A stretch of DNA of 64,000 bases from contig JACQFE010000029.1 of NCBI GenBank assembly GCA_016200265.1, forward strand, positions 1 to 64,000, in the 5' to 3' direction. The notes beneath the pieces were generated by a model, which saw only the letters and a list, made by a program, of their open reading frames with translations, did no database searches and was not told the origin of the DNA. This DNA is from Planctomycetota bacterium (GTDB lineage Bacteria > Planctomycetota > Phycisphaerae > UBA1845). The position numbers and the translations under genes were made by a program. Of this stretch, positions 9,209 through 16,984 are shown piece after piece (within the stretch, counting starts at the first letter, position 1; every line of letters begins with the position of its first letter).

Positions 9209-10169
9209 TGATCGAACTCCGTTGTTTCGCTTTCTGCGCCTGCTCCGCGGTCACTTGAATGAAGAAGTCCTCCAGATTCGCTCCTTCACGACGAAGCTCG
9301 CGAAGCGTCCATCCCCGCGACGTGGAAAGCTTGAACAAGTCCTCACGAATGTCGCGATCGCCGAGAGTCTTCACGGCAAGCCGCACCCAGCCGTTGGAGG
9401 CGGCCACATCGAGGGCTTCGATTCCATCCAGCGTCTTCGCACCGCTTTCAACTTCGTTCTGCGAGGCGCGGACTTCGGCGATCACGCGACCTCCCTGCGT
9501 GCTGAATCGATTGCGAAGCTCCTGCATCGAGCCGCTGGCCACAATTCGGCCGGAAGCAATGATGATCGCACGGTCACAAGTCTGCTCGACCTCGTGCAAA
9601 ATATGCGAGCTGAGCATGACAGTATGATGCTCGCCAAGCTCTTTGATGAGATTTCGCGTTTCGCGAATCTGCGTGGGATCAAGACCAATCGTCGGCTCGT
9701 CGAGAATGAGCACCTGCGGCTCGTGCATGATTGCGTCAGCGAGGCCAACGCGCTGCCGCATACCCTTCGAAAGCTGGCCGATCGGTCGATCGACAAACGC
9801 CGTCAGCCAGCATCGATCGGTCACCCGTTTGATAGCCGCAGACCGCTCGCCCCAGCCCATTCCCCGTAGTTTTCCGCGGAAATTAAGGTATTCCCGAACA
9901 CGCATCTCAGGATAGAGCGGCGTGGATTCCGGCAAATAACCCACTCGCCGCCGAACTTCCATGGATTGCGAGTAGCAGTCAAAGCCCGCGATGCTCGCCG
10001 AACCGCTGCTGGCCGGATGATAGCAGCTCAAGATGCGAATCGTCGTCGTCTTACCGGCGCCGTTGGGCCCAAGAAAACCCAGTACGCCGCCGCGTTCGAC
10101 CTCGAACGAAAGGTCATCAACGGCCACCAGCGAGCCGTATCGTTTTGTTAAATTCCCGACGCGAATCAT
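9201..10169 (-). CDS. ABC transporter ATP-binding protein, GldA-like
   Basis: The 322-residue ATPase shows Walker A GPNGAGKTTT (about residues 34-43), the signature LSKGMRQRVGLA (about 133-144), Walker B VLILDEPTIGLDP and the H-loop LSSHILHE. The C-terminal extension with a REGANLEDFFIQVT ending is typical of ABC-2/Gld ATPases. It is the first gene of the four-gene leftward operon. The 265-bp gap to gpsA on the other strand must hold its promoter. Confidence 0.93.
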   Translation of the reverse strand: MIRVGNLTKRYGSLVAVDDLSFEVERGGVLGFLGPNGAGKTTTIRILSCYHPASSGSASIAGFDCYSQSMEVRRRVGYLPESTPLYPEMRVREYLNFRGKLRGMGWGERSAAIKRVTDRCWLTAFVDRPIGQLSKGMRQRVGLADAIMHEPQVLILDEPTIGLDPTQIRETRNLIKELGEHHTVMLSSHILHEVEQTCDRAIIIASGRIVASGSMQELRNRFSTQGGRVIAEVRASQNEVESGAKTLDGIEALDVAASNGWVRLAVKTLGDRDIREDLFKLSTSRGWTLRELRREGANLEDFFIQVTAEQAQKAKQRSSINA

Positions 10170-10434
10170 TGATTTCCCATCGTTTCCCTAAGCACTCCGA
10201 GGTGGTCCGCGCAAGGACACCTCGTCACCAAATCGCCGAATTGCGTGCTGCATGGTAACTAAAAACACGCAGGTACAAACTGTCAAGAACCACTAACTTC
10301 ATAATCCGTGTGCGTGTTACCTCGACGTTACTGTGCTTTTTCGAATCGAGAAAACGGAGTGTCAGCGGTTACGCAGATTCACACAGAATTGTTCGGTTCT
10401 TGGCGCTTGGAAGCGCGAAAGTTACGATTCCGGT

Positions 10435-11421
10435 GTGCGAACGATTGAGCAACTGATCGTGATCGGTTCGGGAAATTGGGGACTCGCTTTGGGTTCCCTG
10501 TTTTCCAATTCGCTTCCGACCCGCATTTGGACCATCAATGCCGAGGCGGCGAACGCACTCACAAAAGAGCGCGCCGCGGGATCAACTACCCCTACCTGTT
10601 CGAAGTCCATTAAGACGCTGATCTTTGAGGAGAAATTCGCGACGGACTTCGACTCCATGCGGACATTGCTCATCTTCGCGGTGCCTTCGGGCCAGGTCCG
10701 CACCATCGCGAGTGAAGTTCGCAATCACGCTCGCGCACCGCTCATCCTCAGCGTGTCGAAGGGATTTGACGCGGAGCGCCAATGCACGATGAGCGAAGTC
10801 ATCAAACAGGAAATCCCGGAAGCATCCGTCATCGTGCTTACCGGCCCGACGATCGCCAATGAAGTCGCCGCCGGGAAGCCAACTCGCGCCGTCCTTGCGT
10901 GCGACAATCTCGTCCATCTTGCGATGGTTAAAAAGGCATTGCAGAACGACGTCATTGCCTTTGAAGTGAGCCGAAGTCCGACGCATCACGAAGTGCTCGC
11001 GGCTTTGAAAGGACTCGTCGCGATCGCGGCCGGCATCGCCCACGGACTTGATCTCGGCGCAAACGTCCAGGGCGTGCTCATGACCGAAGGACTCCGCGAG
11101 CTTTCCGTCGTAGCGTCATTCTTCGGAATTCCCGAGAGTGTCGCGTATGGCGTCAGCGGTGCGGGCGACCTCATCACGACGTGCATCAGCCCCGATAGCC
11201 GCAATCGCAAGCTCGGCGTCCTTCTGGCCAAGGGTCGCACGCTGCGACAGGCCTTGGATGAAGTTCACATGACGGTGGAAGGGGTGGCCATGTCGAAAAC
11301 GATTGACACACTTTGGTCGCTGGATGTCTCGATCCCCCTGTTCAACTTGGTCAGCGCGATTCTTTCAGATAACGATGGCAACCCGAGCGATGCATTGCAC
11401 CGCCTCATCGCGTCGCTATAG
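10435..11421 (+). CDS. gpsA: Glycerol-3-phosphate dehydrogenase [NAD(P)+]
   Basis: GpsA reduces dihydroxyacetone phosphate to sn-glycerol 3-phosphate for phospholipid synthesis in the cytosol. The N-terminal Rossmann motif is VIGSGNWGLALG. The catalytic region contains LKGLVAIAAGIAHGLDLG with its conserved Lys, and GVSGAGDLITTC with RNRKLG follows. I chose the GTG at 10435, which gives about 328 residues, the normal length; a 34-residue extension to 10333 has no homology-like content. No good Shine-Dalgarno is seen. The next gene starts 3 bp after its stop. Confidence 0.93.
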   Translation: MRTIEQLIVIGSGNWGLALGSLFSNSLPTRIWTINAEAANALTKERAAGSTTPTCSKSIKTLIFEEKFATDFDSMRTLLIFAVPSGQVRTIASEVRNHARAPLILSVSKGFDAERQCTMSEVIKQEIPEASVIVLTGPTIANEVAAGKPTRAVLACDNLVHLAMVKKALQNDVIAFEVSRSPTHHEVLAALKGLVAIAAGIAHGLDLGANVQGVLMTEGLRELSVVASFFGIPESVAYGVSGAGDLITTCISPDSRNRKLGVLLAKGRTLRQALDEVHMTVEGVAMSKTIDTLWSLDVSIPLFNLVSAILSDNDGNPSDALHRLIASL

Positions 11422-11424
11422 ACC

Positions 11425-12270
11425 ATGAAAGCGATCATTCTTGCCGCAGGCACAGGCCGACGCCTCGCTGAAATGGGCTGGACCAAGCCCAAATGCTTGG
11501 TTCCCATCGGATCGCCAACATCGCTCGTGGAAGGTCCACGGACGCTTCTCGACCGTGCGCTCGCGGCGTTTCATCGCGCGGGAATCAGCGAAATCGCCAT
11601 CATAGTTGGCTATCAGCAAGATCTCGTAATCCATGCCGCTCGCGAAGCGAATTTGAAATCTCAAATCTCAGATCTTGGATCTGAAATCTCACATCACAAA
11701 TCTCAATTCCCAAATCTCAAATTCATCTCCAACCCCCATTTCGCGACTACGAACACTCTCTATTCCCTCTGGCTCGCTCGCGAATATCTTTGCGGCGACA
11801 CAATTCTTCTCAACAGCGACTTGCTGTTCGATTCGCGAATTCTCGAGCTCCTCGTGCGCGGCGAATCAAGCGCCCTTGCCATCGACGTGCATCCCTGTGG
11901 CCTCGAAGAAGTGAAAGTCCTCACGGACGACGCTGGCCGCATTACGCAACTTGGAAAGGATGTTCCAATCGAGGATTCCCGTGGCGAATACGTTGGACTG
12001 GGTCGCTTGAATGCCGCGGCTTCTCTTGCCATGCGGAAAGTACTCGAACAAAAAATGAACAGCCCGACGTCACAGAATCGATCAAATTCGAGTGTAGCAC
12101 AAGTTTACGAAGTCGCCTGCATTTTCTACGAATCCGCGCTGAATGACATCCTCAGCAATCATGCTGTCGTCGCGGCGCCCACCGGCGATCTCGTGGCCAT
12201 CGAAATTGACACTCCGGAGGACTATGAACGAGCACTACGCCTGAGTCATCGCATCGGGATTGATAATTGA
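11425..12270 (+). CDS. NTP transferase family nucleotidyltransferase (choline-phosphate/sugar type) with repeat-derived insert
   Basis: The N-terminus MKAIILAAGTGRRL plus TKPKCLVPIG is the nucleotide-binding signature of the NTP_transferase superfamily. ATTNTLYSLWLAREYL and TILLNSDLLFD resemble the LicC/choline-phosphate cytidylyltransferase branch more than glucose-1-phosphate thymidylyltransferases. The substrate cannot be set from sequence alone. It starts 3 bp after gpsA, so a phospholipid or envelope link is plausible. Residues about 76-101 are encoded by a simple AATCTCA-rich tract (see the repeat at 11655). The insert falls between the first Rossmann-like unit and the active-site Asp region and keeps the frame. 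Confidence 0.82.
   Translation: MKAIILAAGTGRRLAEMGWTKPKCLVPIGSPTSLVEGPRTLLDRALAAFHRAGISEIAIIVGYQQDLVIHAAREANLKSQISDLGSEISHHKSQFPNLKFISNPHFATTNTLYSLWLAREYLCGDTILLNSDLLFDSRILELLVRGESSALAIDVHPCGLEEVKVLTDDAGRITQLGKDVPIEDSRGEYVGLGRLNAAASLAMRKVLEQKMNSPTSQNRSNSSVAQVYEVACIFYESALNDILSNHAVVAAPTGDLVAIEIDTPEDYERALRLSHRIGIDN
11655..11728. repeat. AATCTCA-rich simple repeat inside a coding gene
   Basis: About 74 bp are built from repeats of AAATCTCA with a central palindrome CAGATC-TTG-GATCTG. It encodes a Ser/Lys/Ile/Leu-rich peptide in the nucleotidyltransferase and keeps the reading frame. Confidence 0.8.
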
Positions 12271-12405
12271 AGTACTTGGGCCAATACCGCCCCAGACGGG
12301 GAAAGATGCTCAAGCAGTCCCAAGAAAAGTTGCAAATTTCATAATACTGTGGGAACTTGGAGATCTGACTTTTGTATTTGCCAGGACGATTGATCACGGA
12401 TACGC

Positions 12406-13203
12406 ATGGCTCATTTTACGAAAACGAACTTCGAACTTGGAATCGCTCGCGCAACCCTTTCCCGCCCCGACCTTCACAACGCCTTCAACGAGGTGATGAT
12501 CGCCGAGATCACCGAGGCGTTTCGGGAGCTAGGCAAACGCGATGACGTGCGCGTGATCGTTCTGGCGGGCGAAGGGAAATCATTTTGCGCCGGGGCGGAC
12601 ATCAATTGGATGAAAAAAATGGTGAGCTACACGTTCGACGAGAACGTGAAGGACGCCGACGCGATGGCCACCATGCTTCGCACCATCCGCGAATGCCCCA
12701 AGCCGGTCATCGCCCGCGTGCACGGGGCCGCATTCGGCGGAGGCGTCGGGCTGACGGCCGCGTGCGACATCGCCGTCGCGCTTGAATCCGCCGTGTTCTG
12801 CCTCAGCGAAGTGAAGCTCGGCATCATCCCCGCGGTCATTTCACCGTATGTGTTGGAAAAAATCGGCGCGGGCGAAATGCGACGCTATGGCCTCACCGCC
12901 GAAAAAATCTCCGCAAGCGAAGCACGCCGCATCGGGCTGATTCATGAAGTCTTCGCCACCGAAACGGACATGGACGCATGGATCGAGAGCACGTGCGAGT
13001 TACTGCAATCCAACGGGCCAAATGCACTTGCGGCCGCGAAACAAATTTTCACTGAAGTCGAAGGCGTTCCCTGGGACGATGTGCAGAAACGCACCACGCG
13101 AAAGATTGCCGAGCTTCGCGCATCACGCGAAGGTCAGGAAGGTCTCAAGTCATTCCTCGAAAAACGCAAACCTAATTGGGTCACCGGTGAATCACGCGAT
13201 TAG
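12406..13203 (+). CDS. Crotonase-family hydratase, methylglutaconyl-CoA hydratase-like
   Basis: The 265-residue protein is an enoyl-CoA hydratase/isomerase family member. The oxyanion-hole segments are KSFCAGADINWMKKM and HGAAFGGGVGL, and EVKLGIIPAVISPYV holds the catalytic region. The ADINWMKKM form is characteristic of methylglutaconyl-CoA hydratases (LiuC/GnyH) of leucine breakdown, but no other leucine-degradation gene is nearby, so the substrate remains an inference. It is 135 bp after the nucleotidyltransferase and is followed by a large hairpin block at 13212. The 5-prime end (TTTACG...CTTCGAACTT) resembles the dispersed TTC-type tract. Confidence 0.88.
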   Translation: MAHFTKTNFELGIARATLSRPDLHNAFNEVMIAEITEAFRELGKRDDVRVIVLAGEGKSFCAGADINWMKKMVSYTFDENVKDADAMATMLRTIRECPKPVIARVHGAAFGGGVGLTAACDIAVALESAVFCLSEVKLGIIPAVISPYVLEKIGAGEMRRYGLTAEKISASEARRIGLIHEVFATETDMDAWIESTCELLQSNGPNALAAAKQIFTEVEGVPWDDVQKRTTRKIAELRASREGQEGLKSFLEKRKPNWVTGESRD

Positions 13204-13211
13204 GAGTCTGC

Positions 13212-13305
13212 TGTGGCGTCACCCCTTGTGGGTGACGCCGAAATTTCGTCGTCGGGGACAAGCCCCGACGCCACACATGAGTGCATCAGTGCCAATCACT
13301 GGCAC
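13212..13305. repeat. Nested hairpin block after the crotonase gene
   Basis: GGCGTCACCC (13215-13224) pairs with GGGTGACGCC (13230-13239). GTCGGGG (13251-13257) pairs with CCCCGAC (13263-13269). An outer TGTGGCGTC can pair with GACGCCACA, so the block can fold as a multi-branched structure. GTGCCA/TGGCAC (13289-13305) follows. No U-tract is present. The block may act as a transcript end, but it looks more like a cluster of interspersed repeats. Confidence 0.75.
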
Positions 13306-13338
13306 AAGAGCTGCCAATGGCACTCATCTATTCTCGAA

Positions 13339-14271
13339 TCAACTGCTCGCGCTTTCGCTCATTGCGACCATCGGGCGCGACTGATTCAGCTTGCGACGCA
13401 GGAACGGCCTGAGCCGCTCGAATTCCGCCGCGATCGCGCGATCCCCCAGCAAACAGCAGATTTGTTCGCCGATGGCGAGCGCTCCGACGTAATCGCAACT
13501 TTTCACGAGCTCCACAAACGCTTTTCGCAGCGGCGCTTCGGTACGGTCGGCTAAATCCTCAAGCTGGGCTTTGAGCGGTAGCAGCTCAATCGCGTCGGCC
13601 GTATCCACCATCGCGGAATAGACCTCGCGGCATGCCGCCAAATCACCGTCCCTCAACGCCTTCTTCCAGGTCCGCAGAAGATTCCTTGTGGACGCGCCGC
13701 CGTTTGCTTCCGAATGATGATCTTCTGCGAGCAATCGCAATGCAGGAGCAGGAGGCGATGCCGGCGCAATCCCATCACCCGCAGGCGGCGGCTCATGCTC
13801 CATCGTTCGCAGGAGCCTGGGATACGCGTGGCGATCCAACGTTGCAGCAGTCAGCGCTGCGGGATCACCTCGACCAACGGCCGCCAGGTCGAGCAGTTCC
13901 GATCGCTCCGCTGCCGCGTTCAACACCTCTGTGCTTCCACTTCCCATGCCGGAAGTGGCGTTGCCGGCGTTCGCCATCGAATTGGCTACAGCCGCTGCAA
14001 GTTCACCCACTCGCACGTGCAACTGATCGACTCGCGAACGAAGCCGGGAAACCGTTGAATCCAACCCCGCCATGACGCCGGTCAGCATCAAGAGAATTCT
14101 CAGCACGACCGCGATCGCAATGGCCCCGCTGATAATGATGAAGCCGAGGAAAGTGCCCAGCCGGTCCCCCTGAACCGCGGAGGCGGCCGCCAGAATGAAC
14201 CCCACCACCACGTACAGCGCCGTGACGACGTAAAGCGTCTTTCGATTTTGCCTGAGTGAATCCATTACCAC
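13339..14271 (-). CDS. Membrane protein with two N-terminal helices and coiled coil, unknown function
   Basis: I do not recognise a family. The 310-residue product has two hydrophobic helices near residues 13-33 and 40-65. A heptad-like coiled coil follows (LDSTVSRLRSRVDQLHVRVGELAAAV), then a low-complexity Ala/Ser/Pro linker. The helical C-terminal domain (about 195-300) has TPR-like or DUF-like character, including CREVYSAMVDTADAIELLPL. The start is a GTG at 14271 with GGAGGAA about nine bases upstream; an ATG follows at 14265. It is convergent with the crotonase and lies downstream of manA with a 35-bp gap. Confidence 0.75.
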   Translation of the reverse strand: MVMDSLRQNRKTLYVVTALYVVVGFILAAASAVQGDRLGTFLGFIIISGAIAIAVVLRILLMLTGVMAGLDSTVSRLRSRVDQLHVRVGELAAAVANSMANAGNATSGMGSGSTEVLNAAAERSELLDLAAVGRGDPAALTAATLDRHAYPRLLRTMEHEPPPAGDGIAPASPPAPALRLLAEDHHSEANGGASTRNLLRTWKKALRDGDLAACREVYSAMVDTADAIELLPLKAQLEDLADRTEAPLRKAFVELVKSCDYVGALAIGEQICCLLGDRAIAAEFERLRPFLRRKLNQSRPMVAMSESASS

Positions 14272-14306
14272 GGCGACACTTCCTCCGTGAATCTGTATCT
14301 ATCCCA

Positions 14307-15401
14307 TCAAGTGCCATTATGTGGCACTGTCAGCGGCACAAATGTCTCGCCCGGCCCATCGCCCCTCGGAGATTCACGTTTCGGGCGTTCGAATCCAGAG
14401 AGCGAGCTTGCCACCGGCACCGATACTTCAAGCCAAAGGCAGCAATCGTGCGTTCGCACGCGGGCGTCATGCATGCCGGCCGGCAACAAAACCGTATCAC
14501 CAGTTCCAAACGGAATCGCTTCGCGAATCCCCTCGCACGCGATGCTACCATTCCCCTCAAGAACGATCCATATCACCATTTCTTCGTACGGGATCACTTG
14601 CTCGACGCCGGCGGCCATCCGGACCCGCTCGATCACGAACGAGTCGCAGCGGATGAGGCTCGTGACCGTCGTCCACAAGCTGGCGACGTGCTGCTGCCCT
14701 TCGTGCACCGGATCGACCGGTTCGAGCGTCGCGCTCGCAAGGGCCTGTTCAATGTGCAATTCCCGCGGCCTGCCTGTCGAAGAATCAACCCGGTCCCAAT
14801 CGAAGAGTCGGTATGTGATATCCGATGGCGTCTGAACTTCGGCCGCAAGAATCCCGCCACCAAGGGCGTGAATCGTCCCGCTCGGAAGATAGAAGGCGTG
14901 CCCAGGTCGGGCTGGTAGACAATCCAATGCCTCAACCAATCGGTGTTCGGACAGCGCCGCCTTGAGCTCCTTCACTTCGACACCCGGCTTGACCCCCCTG
15001 TAAATACACGCACCCGGCTGAGCTTCAATCACATACCAAGCCTCATGTTTGTAGGGGATTCGTTCCGCCGATTGACTCGCAACCTCCGAACTTGGATGGA
15101 CTTGGACGCTCAGCGGCTCGGCCGCGTCGAGAAATTTGATCAGAAGTGGAAAGCCGCCATCTGTGAGTTTAGCCTGCCCGATTAACCCGCTGCCCCAAAG
15201 CCTGACGATTTCAGTCAAAGTACGGCCATTTTCCGGCCCAACCGCTACGATCGACTGCTCAGACCCAAGGTCGCAAACTTCCCACGATTCCCCGATCCTC
15301 CCAGCACCGGCGGTTTTTTTTCCCAACCGCGTTCCAAGGTGGTCACTTCCCCAAATCCGGGACTTTAGAATCGGTTCGAAGATGAGCGGGTATACAGTCA
15401 C
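14307..15401 (-). CDS. manA: Mannose-6-phosphate isomerase, class I
   Basis: ManA interconverts mannose 6-phosphate and fructose 6-phosphate. The zinc ligands are visible in LSVQVHPS, HEAWYVIEA and PSGTIHALGGG. The start RIWGSDHLGTRLGK and the GESWEV motif fit the short bacterial form, and the 364-residue length is slightly longer than many. The start is a GTG at 15401. The last codons (VPHNGT) are read from a copy of the interspersed AGTGCCA/TGGCACT palindrome (14311-14327), so the C-terminal tail appears to come from a repeat. Confidence 0.92.
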   Translation of the reverse strand: MTVYPLIFEPILKSRIWGSDHLGTRLGKKTAGAGRIGESWEVCDLGSEQSIVAVGPENGRTLTEIVRLWGSGLIGQAKLTDGGFPLLIKFLDAAEPLSVQVHPSSEVASQSAERIPYKHEAWYVIEAQPGACIYRGVKPGVEVKELKAALSEHRLVEALDCLPARPGHAFYLPSGTIHALGGGILAAEVQTPSDITYRLFDWDRVDSSTGRPRELHIEQALASATLEPVDPVHEGQQHVASLWTTVTSLIRCDSFVIERVRMAAGVEQVIPYEEMVIWIVLEGNGSIACEGIREAIPFGTGDTVLLPAGMHDARVRTHDCCLWLEVSVPVASSLSGFERPKRESPRGDGPGETFVPLTVPHNGT

Positions 15402-15567
15402 GGTACGTGGCCGCGATTCTAGCGATTTTTCAAGAAGCGTCGCGGCCAGGTGAATTTCGGACAGTCAGCCGACAAGATTCTCCGAACGAACGGGAGCAGC
15501 TTTCGCTTTGCTTGAATGAAACAACGCGGGTAACGTGATTACGGCCAATTTTTGGAGGAATTCATCG

Positions 15568-15927
15568 ATGAGCGACCAACCGACCGCGCCGAAACCGGAA
15601 ATGATCACGTTCGACGACTTCGCGAAGATCAAGCTACGCGTGGGCCGCGTAATCTCCGCCATGGATCACCCAAACGCCGACAAGCTCCTTGTCCTCAAAG
15701 TGGACCTTGGGACCGAACAGCGGCAGATTTGCGCCGGAATCAAGGGATTTTACACGGCCGATCAGCTCGTAGGGAAGAACATCATCCTTGTTGCGAACCT
15801 CGCACCGCGAATGATGCGGGGGCAGGAAAGTCAGGGAATGCTCCTCGCGGCCTCCGATGCGGATCGCACAAAAGTCATCGTCTTATCCCCCGAATCCGAT
15901 ATTGAACCGGGCAGCATCGTTTCATGA
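15568..15927 (+). CDS. tRNA-binding domain protein (Trbp111/MetRS beta-like)
   Basis: The 119-residue protein is a stand-alone OB-fold tRNA-binding domain: ITFDDFAKIKLRVGRVISAMDHPNADKLLVLKVDLG, then RQICAGIKGFY and the C-terminal MMRGQESQGMLLAAS. This matches the C-terminal appendix of methionyl-tRNA synthetase and free Trbp111-like proteins. The ATG at 15568 is preceded by GGAGGAA at 15554-15560, which decides the start over a TTG/ATT extension. A small lipoprotein gene begins 3 bp after its stop. Confidence 0.92.
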   Translation: MSDQPTAPKPEMITFDDFAKIKLRVGRVISAMDHPNADKLLVLKVDLGTEQRQICAGIKGFYTADQLVGKNIILVANLAPRMMRGQESQGMLLAASDADRTKVIVLSPESDIEPGSIVS

Positions 15928-15930
15928 ATC

Positions 15931-16323
15931 GTGCCTATGGATCGTAAACAAGGTCATCATCGATGTCTCCAGTTCGCCGTGATTTTCACGTCCGGAATGG
16001 TCGTTGCCGCCTGCAACAAGGCTCAATATTACAAGAAGACGGCAGAGCGTGAGGACCGAATCGATCACATGTTCGAGGGCATTCAAAAACGTGAGGCCGC
16101 CCGTCCCGAGCACATCGACCACCTCATTGAGAACATCGAAGAATCCGAGGCCCGCCGACCGGAAAACCTGGAACGGATTCGCGAACTCTTCGAAAAGGAC
16201 TACGAAAGAAACTGCTACAACTGGTGCGGCGAGGGCGCTGAAAAACGCCGCGAATACCTCCGCAAAATGGTCCGAGGCCAACCTGAGAACATCGCTGGCA
16301 CTTGGGGAAAGATGGTCTATTAG
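15931..16323 (+). CDS. Small lipoprotein with charged coiled-coil body, unknown function
   Basis: The 130-residue product has a hydrophobic signal (LQFAVIFTSGMVVAAC) ending in a VAAC lipobox at Cys 28. A highly charged helical region follows with a repeated motif: RREAARPEHIDHLIENI-like, then EARRPENLERIRELF and RGQPENIAGTWG. These are roughly 15-residue repeats. No family is recognised. The start is a GTG at 15931 or an ATG at 15937, 3-9 bp after the tRNA-binding gene, so the two form an operon. Confidence 0.75.
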   Translation: MPMDRKQGHHRCLQFAVIFTSGMVVAACNKAQYYKKTAEREDRIDHMFEGIQKREAARPEHIDHLIENIEESEARRPENLERIRELFEKDYERNCYNWCGEGAEKRREYLRKMVRGQPENIAGTWGKMVY

Positions 16324-16409
16324 ACCGATTGCCAGATTTGCCCTTTTTTCGACCTCCCGTATAATCGTCTCCTGCTTGGTGCGATTGGCACCATCTGAAT
16401 TGGACAACG

Positions 16410-16652
16410 ATGGGGAATCTCGATCCCGAGCTATTGCGGATACTGGTCTGTCCGATGACGCACGCGCCGCTGCTGCAGGTCGGGGATTGGTTGTATTCCA
16501 CGGACTCGGCGACGAGGCGAAAGTACCCGATTCGCGACGATATTCCGATCATGCTGATCGAGGAATCCAAAGTCGCGGACCCTGAGGAATTCGCCAAGGC
16601 GGTGCCGCAAAACGTGCGAACGTCAGCCGCCCAGGCGGCGAAAAGTCATTGA
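16410..16652 (+). CDS. Trm112-like small protein (UPF0434/YcaR type)
   Basis: The 80-residue protein begins MGNLDPELLRILVCPMTHAPL and continues RRKYPIRDDIPIMLIEESK, the typical Trm112/UPF0434 pattern. The usual second Cys of the CPxC motif is replaced by a His-containing CPMTH, so zinc binding is doubtful. Members activate methyltransferases in eukaryotes and archaea; the bacterial role is uncertain. It is 16 bp upstream of rpsR. Confidence 0.85.
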   Translation: MGNLDPELLRILVCPMTHAPLLQVGDWLYSTDSATRRKYPIRDDIPIMLIEESKVADPEEFAKAVPQNVRTSAAQAAKSH

Positions 16653-16668
16653 TCGAAAGCGAGAATGA

Positions 16669-16911
16669 ATGGTCACGGAAAACGGAAAACAATTTCGTAC
16701 GCGGGAACGCTTTCCAGAGCGGGTCGGGCCCGATTGGGTCGGCCCTATTGTTGACTACAAGGAAATCGAGTTGCTTCGGAAGTTCCTGACGGCCAGCAGC
16801 AAGATGATGTCGCGCAAACGCGCCGGCGCATCCGCCCAGGAGCAGACCGCTCTCCGCCGCGCCATCAAACGCGCTCGTTTCATGGCCTTGATCCCCTATC
16901 GCGGCGCGTAA
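16669..16911 (+). CDS. rpsR: Small ribosomal subunit protein bS18
   Basis: The 80-residue protein has the bS18 core IVDYKEIELLRKFLTASSKMMSRKRAG followed by the diagnostic AIKRARFMALIPY near the C-terminus. It is part of the 30S platform with bS6. The N-terminal Cys-containing zinc region of some bS18 proteins is absent, so this is a zinc-independent type. It lies with a Trm112-like gene rather than beside rpsF, ssb or rplI, and a strong terminator follows at 16955. Confidence 0.9.
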   Translation: MVTENGKQFRTRERFPERVGPDWVGPIVDYKEIELLRKFLTASSKMMSRKRAGASAQEQTALRRAIKRARFMALIPYRGA

Positions 16912-16954
16912 AACGCGATTCCAAGTTACCCGTGGTCTGAATCTGTTTGATCTG

Positions 16955-16984
16955 GGACCGACTTTCCAGTCGGTCCTATTTTTT
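16955..16984 (+). terminator. Strong rho-independent terminator after rpsR
   Basis: GGACCGACT (16955-16963) pairs perfectly with AGTCGGTCC (16968-16976) around TTCC, followed by TATTTTTT. It overlaps the last codon of the convergent OleC-like gene. Confidence 0.9.

Noticed and set aside
14380-14400. GTTCGAATCC word resembling a tRNA T-loop
   Set aside because: It lies inside manA in frame and no acceptor or anticodon stem pairs around it.
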